Assembly: GCF_000429185.2 (NCBI RefSeq)
Contig: NZ_AUBJ02000001.1
Coordinates: forward strand, 3,596,001 to 3,660,000
Source of the DNA: Actinoalloteichus caeruleus DSM 43889
GTDB taxonomy: Bacteria > Actinomycetota > Actinomycetes > Mycobacteriales > Pseudonocardiaceae
Length of the DNA: 64,000 nucleotides
Direction of reading: 5' to 3'
The position numbers and the translations under genes are program-made. The notes below the pieces were generated by a model. It saw only the letters and a list, made by a program, of their open reading frames with translations, was not told where the DNA came from and did no database searches. This document shows positions 8,384-18,900 of this stretch, one piece after another (positions within the stretch are counted from its first letter, which is position 1; each line of letters opens with the position of its first letter).

Positions 8384-9682
8384 TCAGGACGGCGCCCGGT
8401 ACCGCCACAGTGCCGGCAGGGCGCACACCGCCACCACGGTGAGCAGCACGACGAGCACGCCGCCGCCCACCACGGCGGTCGCCGTGCCGATGGCGGCGGC
8501 CGCTGTCCCGTGCAGCACGTCGGCCAGCCGGGGGCCGCCGGCGACCACGACGGTGAAGACGCCCTGCATCCGGCCCCGCATCTCGTCGGTCGCCGCGACC
8601 TGGAGCATCGCGCCCCGGTAGACCGAGCTGACCAGGTCGGCGGCGCCCCCGAGTGCGAGGAAGGCGACGGCGAGCCACAGGGAGCCGGCCAGGCCGAACC
8701 CGATCACCGCGAGCCCCCACACGATGACGGCCACGGTGAGCCCGACCCCCTGCCTGGCGACGCGGGTGACCCAACCGGAGAGCAGCCCGCAGGCGAACGC
8801 CCCCGCGGGGATGGCGGCGAAGAGCAGGCCGAGCGCGGCTCCGCCACCCGGCGGGTCCCCGAAGGTCCGTTCCGCCATCTCGGGGAAGAGCGCCCTGGGC
8901 ATCCCGGCGACCATCGCGATGACGTCCACCAGCAGCCCCGCCAGCAGGACGCGGTGCCCGGAGAGGTAGCGGAACCCCTCGACCACCGAACGCAGCCCCG
9001 GGCGGCGGGGCGCCCCGGCCAGCGGGGGCATCGCGGGCAGTCGCCACACGGCCCAGAGGGCGGCGCCGAGCGCCACCGCGTCCACCAGGTAGAGGGTGGC
9101 CAACCCGACGAACGGGAGCAGCACCCCGGCGAGCAGGGGGCCCACCACCGCGCCGAGTTGGGCGACCGTCGCGGTGAGGGCCTGGGCGGCCGGCAGCTGG
9201 GCGGGTGGGATGAGCCGGGCGACCGCCGCGACCCGCGCGGGCATGTTCACCGCGAAGAAGGCCTGCTGGAGGGCGAAGAGGCCGAGGACGAGCCACACCG
9301 ACGTGGTTCCCGCGAGCGCCTGCGACCACAGCAGCAGGGCGGTGAGCGCGATCCCGCTGTTGGTGACCAACATGAGGTCGCGCCGGTCCATCCAGTCGGC
9401 GACCGCGCCACCCCACAGGCCGAAGACGAGCAGCGGCACCAACCCGAAGAGCCCGGCGAGTCCCACGTAGGCCGAGGACCCGGTGATGTCGAACAGCTGT
9501 TTGGGCACCGCGACGGCGGCGAACTGGGCGCCGAGGGAGGTGACGACCGTCGACAGCCAGAGCCGGCGGAAGGGCGCGACCCGCAGGGGCGTGGTGTCGA
9601 GCACCACCCGTGACCACAGCGAACGTCGTGGTTCCCGCTCCGGTGGGTCCTCCGGATCGGAGAGGCTCTGCTCGGACACCAC
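8384..9682 (-). CDS. MFS transporter, EntS/MFS_3-like exporter
   Basis: A 432-residue major facilitator with about twelve membrane helices. The start of the membrane region, FRRLWLSTVVTSLGAQFAAVAVP, and the loop WGGAVADWMDRRDLM (motif-A type) are characteristic of drug and siderophore exporters of the EntS class. The hydrophilic N-terminus of about 40 residues precedes helix 1. GTG at 9682 is taken as start. A TAGTCT -10-like element on the minus strand (9686-9691) is so close that the mRNA may be leaderless, and a perfect palindrome lies just upstream. The substrate is unknown. Confidence 0.88.
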   Translation of the reverse strand: MVSEQSLSDPEDPPEREPRRSLWSRVVLDTTPLRVAPFRRLWLSTVVTSLGAQFAAVAVPKQLFDITGSSAYVGLAGLFGLVPLLVFGLWGGAVADWMDRRDLMLVTNSGIALTALLLWSQALAGTTSVWLVLGLFALQQAFFAVNMPARVAAVARLIPPAQLPAAQALTATVAQLGAVVGPLLAGVLLPFVGLATLYLVDAVALGAALWAVWRLPAMPPLAGAPRRPGLRSVVEGFRYLSGHRVLLAGLLVDVIAMVAGMPRALFPEMAERTFGDPPGGGAALGLLFAAIPAGAFACGLLSGWVTRVARQGVGLTVAVIVWGLAVIGFGLAGSLWLAVAFLALGGAADLVSSVYRGAMLQVAATDEMRGRMQGVFTVVVAGGPRLADVLHGTAAAAIGTATAVVGGGVLVVLLTVVAVCALPALWRYRAPS

Positions 9683-10219
9683 GGCAGACTAGACGCCTCA
9701 CCGGCCGGTGAGGCCCGTCCAGTGGCGGTGCCAGGAGGTCGCGGTGCGCTGGCGTGGCCCCGGTCGGCCAGGTCACCCGGGGGACGAGGCGAGGCCGTCC
9801 TGGCGGGCGCGGCCGGGTGTCCGCCCCCACGCGGCCAGTCAGGGAGGCAGGGGCCGCGGGGTCGCCGAGGCCAGCGGCGCGCGGTCGTGGGAGTCCTCGG
9901 CCGGGGGCCGGACGGCCGGCCCGGTGGTCGTGGTCGATCCCGCCCTCGGCTGGCGGTGGCGGGGCGGCCGCCGGTAGCCCCGGGCGACCCGCCCCGGAGG
10001 GTAGGTGCGGGGGGCGCGGTGGTGGCCGCTCGGCCTCTTGCTGGCCCGCCCGTCCCTCACTAGTGTCCGTCCACGCGGCTCGGGGCGATCATGGTCGCGG
10101 GCACCCGCCACGCCGGGGGGCCGGTTCCCGCCGGTCGTCACCCCGGCCCGGGCGGACCGCCCTCGACGGACGCGGGCGGGCGAGGCGACGGGACTTCCAG
10201 CGAGGGATCGGGGTTCGGC
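9683..10219. other. Divergent intergenic region
   Basis: About 540 bases between the MFS exporter and the methyltransferase-like gene. Apart from the palindrome at 9696-9713 there is a TAGTGT -10-like element at about 10061. That element would support transcription of the right-hand gene, possibly with the in-frame earlier ATG at 10091. I see no other gene; open frames here lack family resemblance. Confidence 0.5.
9696..9713. promoter_or_regulatory. 18-bp perfect palindrome upstream of MFS exporter
   Basis: CCTCACCGG-CCGGTGAGG is fully palindromic and ends 14 bases before the exporter start codon, next to the TAGTCT -10-like element. It overlaps the likely spacer/-35 region, so a dimeric repressor bound here would block transcription. 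No regulator gene is adjacent to suggest which protein binds. Confidence 0.5.
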
Positions 10220-11167
10220 ATGTCGGTGTCACGGATGGCGGCGGCGCGGCTGGCGGGCGAGGCGCCGGGGGACCTGCTCGCCGGGACCAGCGCCCCCGAG
10301 AGCGCGTTGTTCCTCGCGATCTGGGCGCATCACGACCGCGCCCCCGACACCGCCCTGGCCGCGGCGCGGCTGGCCGTCGAACTCGATCCCGACGGTGAGT
10401 TCGCGCGCCTGCTGGCGCTGTACCTGGGTTCCGGCCACACGCGGGGTGACCGCGTCTACGACACGCCCGCCGCGTTCCAGGCGTTCATCCGGGGTGGCGG
10501 CAACGTGGGCCTCTACTCGGCCACCCAGGAGGCGCTCCGGCGGCACTACCACCGGTTCGACGCGCCCACCGTGCTCGACGTGGGCGTCGGGGACGGGATG
10601 GCCCTGCTGCCGGTCCTGGATGCCGGGCTCTCCCGGGTCGACGTGGTCGAGCCGTCGGCTGAGCTGCTCGCTCGCACGAGGGCCGGGCTGGCGGAGTCGG
10701 GCGTGCCCCACCGCGTGCGGCACGCCCGGATCGAGGACGTCCAGCGGGAGTGGGACGGCGAGAGGTGGACCGTCGTCCAGTCCACCTTCGCCTTCGACGC
10801 CCTACCGCCCGACCGCCGATCCGGGGTGTTGGAGTGGATCCGCGACCGGTGCGAGTCCTTCCTGCTGGTCGTCTTCGACGTTCCGGACACCACGCGCCCG
10901 TTCTCCCCCGAGTGGTTCCTCCCGGTGCTGGCGAAGGCCGAGCAGGGCGTCCGGGAGTACACCGAACACCGCGACCTCGTCGGGTTGGGCTTCCTGGTGC
11001 CGGTGGTCCTCGGGTTCTTCGACGCCGGGAGCGCCAGGGCCAACTACGAGCAGTCCGTGCCGAGCTGGGAGGCGGAGCTCCGGAGCGCCGGATTCGGCAC
11101 CGTCTCCTCCCACCGCCTGTTCGACTACTGGTGGCAGCCGGCGTACGTCATCGAGGCGTCCCGCTGA
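10220..11167 (+). CDS. SAM-dependent methyltransferase-like protein
   Basis: A 315-residue protein with an N-terminal helical section (ARLAVELDPDGEFARLLALY) and a Rossmann methyltransferase core. Motif I reads VLDVGVGDGMALLPVL at about residues 118-133, followed by the acidic end of strand beta-2 in VDVVEPS. ATG at 10220 is used because the upstream in-frame 43 residues from 10091 are low-complexity Gly/Pro/Arg; the earlier start cannot be excluded given a possible promoter at about 10061. It stands alone, converging on pdxH with only 16 bases between. Methyl acceptor unknown. Confidence 0.75.
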   Translation: MSVSRMAAARLAGEAPGDLLAGTSAPESALFLAIWAHHDRAPDTALAAARLAVELDPDGEFARLLALYLGSGHTRGDRVYDTPAAFQAFIRGGGNVGLYSATQEALRRHYHRFDAPTVLDVGVGDGMALLPVLDAGLSRVDVVEPSAELLARTRAGLAESGVPHRVRHARIEDVQREWDGERWTVVQSTFAFDALPPDRRSGVLEWIRDRCESFLLVVFDVPDTTRPFSPEWFLPVLAKAEQGVREYTEHRDLVGLGFLVPVVLGFFDAGSARANYEQSVPSWEAELRSAGFGTVSSHRLFDYWWQPAYVIEASR

Positions 11168-11183
11168 CCACCGCCGCGCGACG

Positions 11184-11834
11184 TCAGGGGGCCACCCGTT
11201 CGACTCTCCAGCCGTCGGAGTCGTGCACGTAGCGCAGCCGGTCGTGCAGCCGGTCCGGCCGTCCCTGCCAGAACTCGACCGTCTCGGGTCGGATCCGCCA
11301 TCCTCCCCAGTGCGGTGGCACCGGGATGCGCTCGACGTCGGCGAACCGTCGTTCGATCGCGACGAGGGCGGCGTCCAGGCTCCCCTTGGACACGACCCTG
11401 GACTGCGGCGAGGCCCACGCGCCCAGCTGCGATCCCCTCGGCCGTTGCGCCCAGTACTCGGCGGACTCGGCGGGGCTCACCCGTTCGACGGTTCCCCGGA
11501 CCGTGGCCTGTCGTTGGAGGGCGATCCAGGGGAAGGTCGCCGACGCGTACCTCGTCGCCTGGAGGTCATGGCTCTTGGTGGAGGTGTAGTTCGTGTAGAA
11601 GGTCAGCCCCCGCTCGTCGAGCCCCTTGGCGAGCACCGTGCGGGACGAGGGGCGCCCACTCGGGTCGGCGGTGGCCAACACCATCGCGTTCGGTTCCGGC
11701 ACCCCGGCCGACTCCGCCTCCGCCAGCCACAGTCCCAGCTGTTCGTGCCAGCTCTCCGCGAGCGACCCCTCGTCGAGGGGTCCCGCCTCGTAGGACACCC
11801 GCATGGCAGGCAGCACAACATCAACCTCGGACAT
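11184..11834 (-). CDS. pdxH: Pyridoxamine/pyridoxine 5'-phosphate oxidase
   Basis: A 216-residue FMN enzyme that makes pyridoxal 5'-phosphate, the cofactor required by the neighbouring SerC. Visible motifs are SRTVLAKGLDERGLTFYTNY (FMN and substrate binding), KSHDLQATRYASATFPW, and the C-terminal signature EFWQGRPDRLHDRLRY. Length matches the family. ATG at 11834 is preferred to the TTG one codon earlier. It is divergent from serC across a 0.39-kb promoter region, so the two genes may be co-regulated. Confidence 0.95.
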   Translation of the reverse strand: MSEVDVVLPAMRVSYEAGPLDEGSLAESWHEQLGLWLAEAESAGVPEPNAMVLATADPSGRPSSRTVLAKGLDERGLTFYTNYTSTKSHDLQATRYASATFPWIALQRQATVRGTVERVSPAESAEYWAQRPRGSQLGAWASPQSRVVSKGSLDAALVAIERRFADVERIPVPPHWGGWRIRPETVEFWQGRPDRLHDRLRYVHDSDGWRVERVAP

Positions 11835-13357
<1,523 letters not shown>

Positions 13358-13567
13358 ATGGGGCGTTGAGTAGTTTTCCGCTAGCGCCCTCTCCCCGAAG
13401 AGTGCAAGATCTAAGGCATAGCAAGCTGCCGTGTGGGTGAAAAATTGGCACAGTAGGGCTACACCGCCGGGGCTCGGTTCGTGCTAGGGACCGGCGCGCC
13501 TGCCCGGGTAGATCACTGAGTCAACCTACCGTCGGTCTGATGAGGTGGAGTCAGCGGGGAGGTAGTG

Positions 13568-14473
13568 ATGCGAGCGCTGCGAGTCGTCGGGCTTGATGAC
13601 GACGGCAAGACCGTCATCTGTGAAGACCCGGCTCGTGGCGAGCGCTTCGCGTTGCCGGTGGACGCGCGGCTGCTCGCCGCCGCCCGGGGCGACGTGACCA
13701 GGCTGGGCCAGGTCCAGGCCGAGATGGACAACCAGATGCGGCCGCGTGAGATCCAGGCGCGCATCCGGGCCGGGGCGACGGTCGAGCAGGTGTCCGAGGC
13801 GGCGGGGATCCCGTGCCACCGGGTGGAACGGTTCGCGTACCCGGTGCTGCTCGAACGGTCGCAGACCGCCGAACGCGCCCAGCGCGCCCACCCCATGCGG
13901 GAGGACGGGCCGGACGTCCAGACCCTCGGCGAGGTGGTGTCCCACTCGTTCGGGCTGCGTGGCCAGGACTACACGGACGCGAACTGGGACTCCTGGCGGG
14001 GCGAGGACGGCAAGTGGATCGTCCAGCTGCACTGGCGGGCCGGCCGGTCCGACAACCGGGCGCACTGGATCTTCCACCCGGGTGCGCACGGCGGGACGGT
14101 GACCGCCCTGGACGAGCACGCCGCCGACCTCCTCGACCCGTCGCCGAGCCGGCAGCTGCGCACGGTCCGGCCGGTGACGCGGCTGGCGAGGCAGGCGTTG
14201 GAGGCCCCGGACGGGGTGGACACCACCCTCGCCGAGGTGAACGTCGAGGTGCGGACGCCCGACCAGCCGGTCGACGCGGAAGCCGCGCTGCCGGTGGTCA
14301 CCGAGGGCGTCGAGGCACCCGAGCTCGAGGACGGGACGGGTCACGAGACCGACGACTCGGTTCCGGCGGAGGTGGGCGCCGCCCGACCGGGCACTCGGCG
14401 GGTGAAGAAGAGCCATCCCATCGTCCCGTCCTGGGAGGACGTCTTACTCGGGGTCAGGTCCCAGCGGGGTTGA
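13568..14473 (+). CDS. sepH: Cell division regulator SepH (DUF3071)
   Basis: A 301-residue actinobacterial protein that, in Streptomyces and mycobacteria, promotes FtsZ filament assembly. The conserved N-terminal domain is visible: MRALRVVGLDDDGKTVICED, the HTH-like RPREIQARIRAGATVEQVSE, and VSHSFGLRG. A long acidic linker leads to the conserved tail KSHPIVPSWEDVLLGVR. ATG at 13568 follows GGGGAGGT; a GTG one codon earlier is possible. A strong hairpin terminator follows. Its position downstream of serC matches mycobacteria (from memory). Confidence 0.9.
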   Translation: MRALRVVGLDDDGKTVICEDPARGERFALPVDARLLAAARGDVTRLGQVQAEMDNQMRPREIQARIRAGATVEQVSEAAGIPCHRVERFAYPVLLERSQTAERAQRAHPMREDGPDVQTLGEVVSHSFGLRGQDYTDANWDSWRGEDGKWIVQLHWRAGRSDNRAHWIFHPGAHGGTVTALDEHAADLLDPSPSRQLRTVRPVTRLARQALEAPDGVDTTLAEVNVEVRTPDQPVDAEAALPVVTEGVEAPELEDGTGHETDDSVPAEVGAARPGTRRVKKSHPIVPSWEDVLLGVRSQRG

Positions 14474-14484
14474 CCCGATGAGGG

Positions 14485-14514
14485 AGCCGGTCGGCACGCG
14501 GGAGCCGACCGGCT
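14485..14514 (+). terminator. Rho-independent-type hairpin after sepH
   Basis: AGCCGGTCGGC and GCCGACCGGCT form a perfect 11-bp stem around an 8-base loop, 12 bases after the sepH stop. The following bases are TCGTCGTGTT, with no T-run. Position and strength make it the sepH terminator. Confidence 0.85.
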
Positions 14515-14588
14515 TCGTCGTGTTCGGGGACGGCCAGCGGGTACCCGAACGGCGGACGCGCCGGGCGACCGCGCACCCCGACCGGCGG

Positions 14589-14831
14589 TCAGGGCGTGGT
14601 GGGCCAGGAGTCGTCGAGCAGCGTCAGGGGCCACCCCTGGTCCTCACACCACTCCTCCGCCTCCTCCCGACCGATCTCCGCCACCGTGGACGGCAGCGTC
14701 GAGCCCAACCTCGCCCAGCCGTCCGGGGCCAGCACGTACCCCTGACCGCCCACCACGCCGAGCAACCGACCGGCGGGGAACGCCATCGTCGCCGAGGTGC
14801 GCAGGTAGGTGACCTCTCGTGGGAGCGCCAT
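14589..14831 (-). CDS. Conserved small protein, function unknown
   Basis: An 80-residue soluble protein beginning MALPREVTYLRTSATMAFPA and ending DDSWPTTP. Codons show strong third-position G/C bias. It carries a glycine-rich strand pair (GRLLGVVGGQGYVLAPDGWA) and an acidic stretch EIGREEAEEWCEDQGWPL, without a recognisable domain or membrane segment. ATG at 14831 is chosen because the much longer open frame upstream is antisense to the ABC transporter leader and loses coding character. It converges on sepH. Confidence 0.65.
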   Translation of the reverse strand: MALPREVTYLRTSATMAFPAGRLLGVVGGQGYVLAPDGWARLGSTLPSTVAEIGREEAEEWCEDQGWPLTLLDDSWPTTP

Positions 14832-14953
14832 GCTGGTAGTGACGCACGGATCGGGCTTGACCTCAACCGCGCTTGACCGACGACAGTCGCACCGTGCGCC
14901 CCACGAAAAACCAGTCGCCGCCGAGGGAGGCTCGTCGTACCGTCGAGTTCGCC

Positions 14954-16888
14954 ATGGACACCGACACCGACACCGCGGCCCCAGCGAACACGGCGGACCC
15001 CACTCGCCCAGACCTCCCCGGTGGCCACCCGTCGGAACTCTCCTCACCTCCACCCCGAGGGGAGACGGCGGCCCGCCGATCCGCGACGAGAGCGCTGCTG
15101 CGGCTCTCCCCGTACGCGGGCACCGTCCGGACACCGCTCGTCACCGCCACGCTGCTCGCCCTGCTGGCGGTGCTCGCCGGCCTGGCGATGCCGCTGGCCA
15201 TCGGCGCCGCGATCGACGGGCCCGTCGCGGAGCGCGACCTGGCCGGCCTGGGGTGGATGGCGGGGCTGGTGCTCCTGCTGGGTCTCGTGGAGTCCGGGTT
15301 GCACCTCGCTCGTCGCCGGATCATGTCCGGTCCGACCACGGCGGTGGAAGCCCGGATGCGGCAGGACCTCTTCCACCACCTCCAACGGCTCCCGGTCGCA
15401 TTCCACGACCGGTGGCCCTCCGGCCAGCTGCTCTCCCGTGCCGTCAACGACCTCTCGACGATCCGCCGGTTCTTCGCCTTCACCAGCGTCTTCCTCGTCG
15501 TGAACACGATCACGATCCTGGTGGGGCTGGCGATCCTGTTCTCCATCTCCCCCGTGCTCGCGCTGATCATGGTCGTGATCGGGATCCCCACCGCGCTGAT
15601 CACCCTGCGGGTCGAGTTCCGGTACAACTCGGAGTCCCGGCTCGCCCAGGACCAGCAGGGCGACCTGGCCACGACCTTCGAGGAGTCCGTGCTCGGGGTG
15701 CGGGTGCTCAAGTCGCTGGGCCGGGGGCGGCACCTCGCGCGCCACTTCGCGGCCCAGGCCCGGCAGCTGCGGGGAACGGAGCTGCGGAAGATCCACCTGC
15801 TGGGCTGGGTGTGGATGTGGATCATGGTGCTGCCGGAGATCGGTGTGGCTGCGATGATCGCCTACGGGGGCTACGGGGTCGCCACCGGGACGATGACGGT
15901 CGGCTCGCTGGTGGCCGCGATCACCATCCTCGCGTACCTGCGGTTCCCGATCGACTCGATGGGCTGGCTGTTCAGCGAGGCCAACGAGACCGCCACGGCC
16001 AGTGACCGCTACTGGGAGGTGCGGGACAGCCTCCGCGAGATCGAGGACCCGGCCGAGCCGGCCGACCTGCCACGCCCGGTCCGGGGTGAACTCCGCTTCG
16101 AGGACGTGCGCTTCCGCTACTCGGGTTCTGGCGGCGCTGAGGAGCGGGCCGGCGACGACGAGGTGCTGCGGGGCGTGGACCTCACCCTGGTGCCGGGGGA
16201 GACGATGGCGCTGGTGGGCGCCACCGGGTGCGGGAAGACGACGCTGACCGCGCTGGCCTCCCGGTTGGCGGACCCGACGGGCGGACGGATCACCCTCGAC
16301 GGCGTCGACCTCCGGGACCTGCGGTTGGCGGACCTGCGGACCGCCGTGACCACCGCGTTCGAGGATCCCGTGCTGTTCTCGGCGAGCGTGCGGGAGAACG
16401 TGCGGCTCGGTGCGCCGGACGCGACCGAGGAGGAGGTCGTGGCCGCGCTCCGCGTGGCGCACGCGCTCGACTTCGTCTCGGCGCTGCCCTGGGGGCTGGA
16501 CACCAGGATCGGCGAGCAGGGGCTTTCGCTGTCCGGCGGGCAGCGGCAACGGTTGGCCCTGGCCAGGGCGGTGGTCGCGCGTCCCGCGGTGCTGGTCCTC
16601 GACGACCCGTTGTCCGCCCTCGACGTGCACACCGAGGCCGAGGTGGAGGCCGCGTTGCGGCGGGTGCTCAGCGGGGTCACGTCGCTGTTGGTGGCGCACC
16701 GCCCGAGCACCGTGCGGTTGGCCGACCGGGTCGCGCTGCTGGAGGGCGGTCGAGTCACGGCGGTCGGCACCCACCACGAACTGCTGGCCAGCGAGCCCGG
16801 CTACCGGGCACTGCTGGCCACGCCCGATGACGAGGACGGCCGCGACGGGGTCGCGGAGCCGGCGGGGAACGAGGTGTCATCCCGATGA
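14954..16888 (+). CDS. ABC exporter half-transporter, degenerate-site subunit
   Basis: A 644-residue half-transporter: a Thr/Pro-rich cytoplasmic N-terminus, six membrane helices (about residues 60-345), then a nucleotide-binding domain. Walker A is VGATGCGKTT at about 421-430, the signature is canonical LSGGQRQR, and Walker B reads VLVLDDP, with Asp where the catalytic Glu normally follows. A switch His is present in LLVAHRPST. The Glu-to-Asp change is typical of the degenerate site of heterodimeric exporters such as TM287/288 and BmrCD. ATGA overlap with the next gene supports obligate pairing. ATG at 14954 is preferred over an upstream TTG. Confidence 0.92.
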   Translation: MDTDTDTAAPANTADPTRPDLPGGHPSELSSPPPRGETAARRSATRALLRLSPYAGTVRTPLVTATLLALLAVLAGLAMPLAIGAAIDGPVAERDLAGLGWMAGLVLLLGLVESGLHLARRRIMSGPTTAVEARMRQDLFHHLQRLPVAFHDRWPSGQLLSRAVNDLSTIRRFFAFTSVFLVVNTITILVGLAILFSISPVLALIMVVIGIPTALITLRVEFRYNSESRLAQDQQGDLATTFEESVLGVRVLKSLGRGRHLARHFAAQARQLRGTELRKIHLLGWVWMWIMVLPEIGVAAMIAYGGYGVATGTMTVGSLVAAITILAYLRFPIDSMGWLFSEANETATASDRYWEVRDSLREIEDPAEPADLPRPVRGELRFEDVRFRYSGSGGAEERAGDDEVLRGVDLTLVPGETMALVGATGCGKTTLTALASRLADPTGGRITLDGVDLRDLRLADLRTAVTTAFEDPVLFSASVRENVRLGAPDATEEEVVAALRVAHALDFVSALPWGLDTRIGEQGLSLSGGQRQRLALARAVVARPAVLVLDDPLSALDVHTEAEVEAALRRVLSGVTSLLVAHRPSTVRLADRVALLEGGRVTAVGTHHELLASEPGYRALLATPDDEDGRDGVAEPAGNEVSSR

Positions 16889-18789
16889 GCGACCCGGCTG
16901 ACGCGGGTACCCCGGACGCGGGGCGCTCGCCCGCTCCGACCACCACCCCGTCTCCGACCGACACGAGCACCCCGGGTGACGACTGGCGCGGCGTCGCGGC
17001 CGAGGACGTCGAGGACCCGGAGGGCCAGGCGAGCCTCCGGTTGGAACGCCGGTCCCGTCGGTTGCTCGGCGAACTCATCCGCCCCCGTCGGGGCCCGGTG
17101 GCGCTCGCGCTGCTGCTGACCGTGCTCCAGAACGCGTCCTACCTGGCCGGGCCGTTGTTGGTGGCCGGCGCCATCGACGTGGGGTTGCCGGCCGCGCTGG
17201 ACGGCAGGCCGGAACCGCTGCTCTGGTTCGTCCTGGGCTACGCGGGGGCGGCGATCGTCTCGGCCGTGCTCCAGTTCGCCTTCATCACCCTCTCCGGCCG
17301 GCTCGGCCAGGACGTGCTGTTGGAGCTGCGGCAGCGGTTGTTCCGGCACGCGCAACGCCTGTCGGTGTCGTTCCACGAGGGGTACACGTCGGGGCGCCTG
17401 ATCTCCCGGATGACCTCCGACATGGAATCGCTGGACCGGTTGCTCGCCGAGGGCCTCGACGGGTTGTTCACCTCGTTGCTGAGCATGATCGGCATCGCGG
17501 CCCTGCTGCTGTGGATGGACGCGCCGCTGGCGTTGATCATGCTGGCCGCACTCGTCCCGCTCGTGCTGGTCGCCGGCTGGTTCCGGTCGCGGTCCCGCAG
17601 CGCCTACCGCCGGACCCGCTCCTCGATGGCCAACGTCATCACCCACCTCGTGGAGACGATGAACGGGGTCCGGGCCGTGCAGGCCTACCGGCGTGAGCAC
17701 CGCAACGACGAGATCATGGGCGAGGCGAGCGGCGAGTTCCGCCGGGCCAACAAGCGTGCGCTCGACGTGCTGGCGGTCTTCGTCGGGGCGACGCGGAGCC
17801 TGGGGAACCTGAACCTGGTCGTCGTGCTGGCCGTGGGCGGCTGGTGGGTGGCCGACGGCCGCCTCGAACTGGGGGTGCTCACCGCCTTCCTGCTGTACCT
17901 GCGGCGCTTCTACGAGCCGTTGGACCGGCTGGCGATGGTGCTCGACTCGTACACCGGAGCGGCGGCCGCGTTGGAGAAGATCTCGGGCGTGCTGGCGGAG
18001 GCGCCCCACGTCGCCGAGCCGTCCGAGCCGGTACGGCTGGTGTCCTCCCGAGGTGACGTGCGGTTCGAGGGGGTGGAGTTCGGGTACGGCGAGGACCGCC
18101 CGCCGGTGCTCCCCCGGTTCGACCTCGAGGTTCCCGCTGGTCAGACGGTGGCGTTGGTGGGCGCGACCGGGGCGGGCAAGTCCACCCTGGCGAAGCTGCT
18201 CGCGCGCTTCTACGACCCGAGCGCCGGCCGGGTGACCCTGGACGGCGTGGATCTGCGGGATCTCGCCGACGAGGACCTCCGCACGGCGGTGTCGATGGTG
18301 ACCCAGGAGTCGTTCCTGTTCTCCGGTTCGATCGCGGACAACATCCGGTTGGGGCGGCCGGAGGCCACCGACGAGGAGGTGGTCGCGGCGGCGAGGGCCG
18401 TCGGGGCCCACCCCTTCGTCACCTCGCTGCCGGACGGGTACCGGACCGAGGTCCACAAAAGGGGCGGGCGGCTCTCCGCCGGGCAACGGCAACTGATCGC
18501 CTTCGCCAGGGCGTTCCTGGCCGCGCCCGCGGTACTGGTCCTCGACGAGGCGACCTCCAGCCTCGACCTGCCGGCGGAACAGGCGGTTCAGAGGGCGCTG
18601 GAGACCGTCCTGCGGGGCCGGACCGCGGTGATCATCGCGCACCGGCTGTCCACGGTGTTGATCGCCGACCGGGTCCTGGTCATGGACGGTGGTCGCATCG
18701 TCGAGGACGGGCCGCCCGCCGAGCTGATCGGCTCGGCGGGCGGCCGGTTCCACGCCCTCCACGAGGCCTGGCGCGACTCCCTGGTCTGA
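16885..18789 (+). CDS. ABC exporter half-transporter, catalytic-site subunit
   Basis: A 634-residue partner of the preceding gene, overlapping it by ATGA. Six membrane helices (about residues 70-340) precede the nucleotide-binding domain. Walker A is VGATGAGKST at about 425-434; the signature reads RLSAGQRQ, with Ala for the second Gly; Walker B is complete, VLVLDEATSSLD; the switch His is in AVIIAHRLST. In known heterodimers the subunit with the altered signature pairs with one lacking the catalytic Glu, which is exactly the arrangement here. Predicted drug, lipid or peptide exporter; substrate unknown. Confidence 0.92.
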   Translation: MSDPADAGTPDAGRSPAPTTTPSPTDTSTPGDDWRGVAAEDVEDPEGQASLRLERRSRRLLGELIRPRRGPVALALLLTVLQNASYLAGPLLVAGAIDVGLPAALDGRPEPLLWFVLGYAGAAIVSAVLQFAFITLSGRLGQDVLLELRQRLFRHAQRLSVSFHEGYTSGRLISRMTSDMESLDRLLAEGLDGLFTSLLSMIGIAALLLWMDAPLALIMLAALVPLVLVAGWFRSRSRSAYRRTRSSMANVITHLVETMNGVRAVQAYRREHRNDEIMGEASGEFRRANKRALDVLAVFVGATRSLGNLNLVVVLAVGGWWVADGRLELGVLTAFLLYLRRFYEPLDRLAMVLDSYTGAAAALEKISGVLAEAPHVAEPSEPVRLVSSRGDVRFEGVEFGYGEDRPPVLPRFDLEVPAGQTVALVGATGAGKSTLAKLLARFYDPSAGRVTLDGVDLRDLADEDLRTAVSMVTQESFLFSGSIADNIRLGRPEATDEEVVAAARAVGAHPFVTSLPDGYRTEVHKRGGRLSAGQRQLIAFARAFLAAPAVLVLDEATSSLDLPAEQAVQRALETVLRGRTAVIIAHRLSTVLIADRVLVMDGGRIVEDGPPAELIGSAGGRFHALHEAWRDSLV

Positions 18790-18900
18790 TCGACCACGAG
18801 CGCACTCGGCGGGGACCACCCCACGACGAATCCGTGACGATCCAACATACTGGACGTCGGATTCGTTGGGGCACGACGAACGGCGTGGTGCGGGCCGGGG

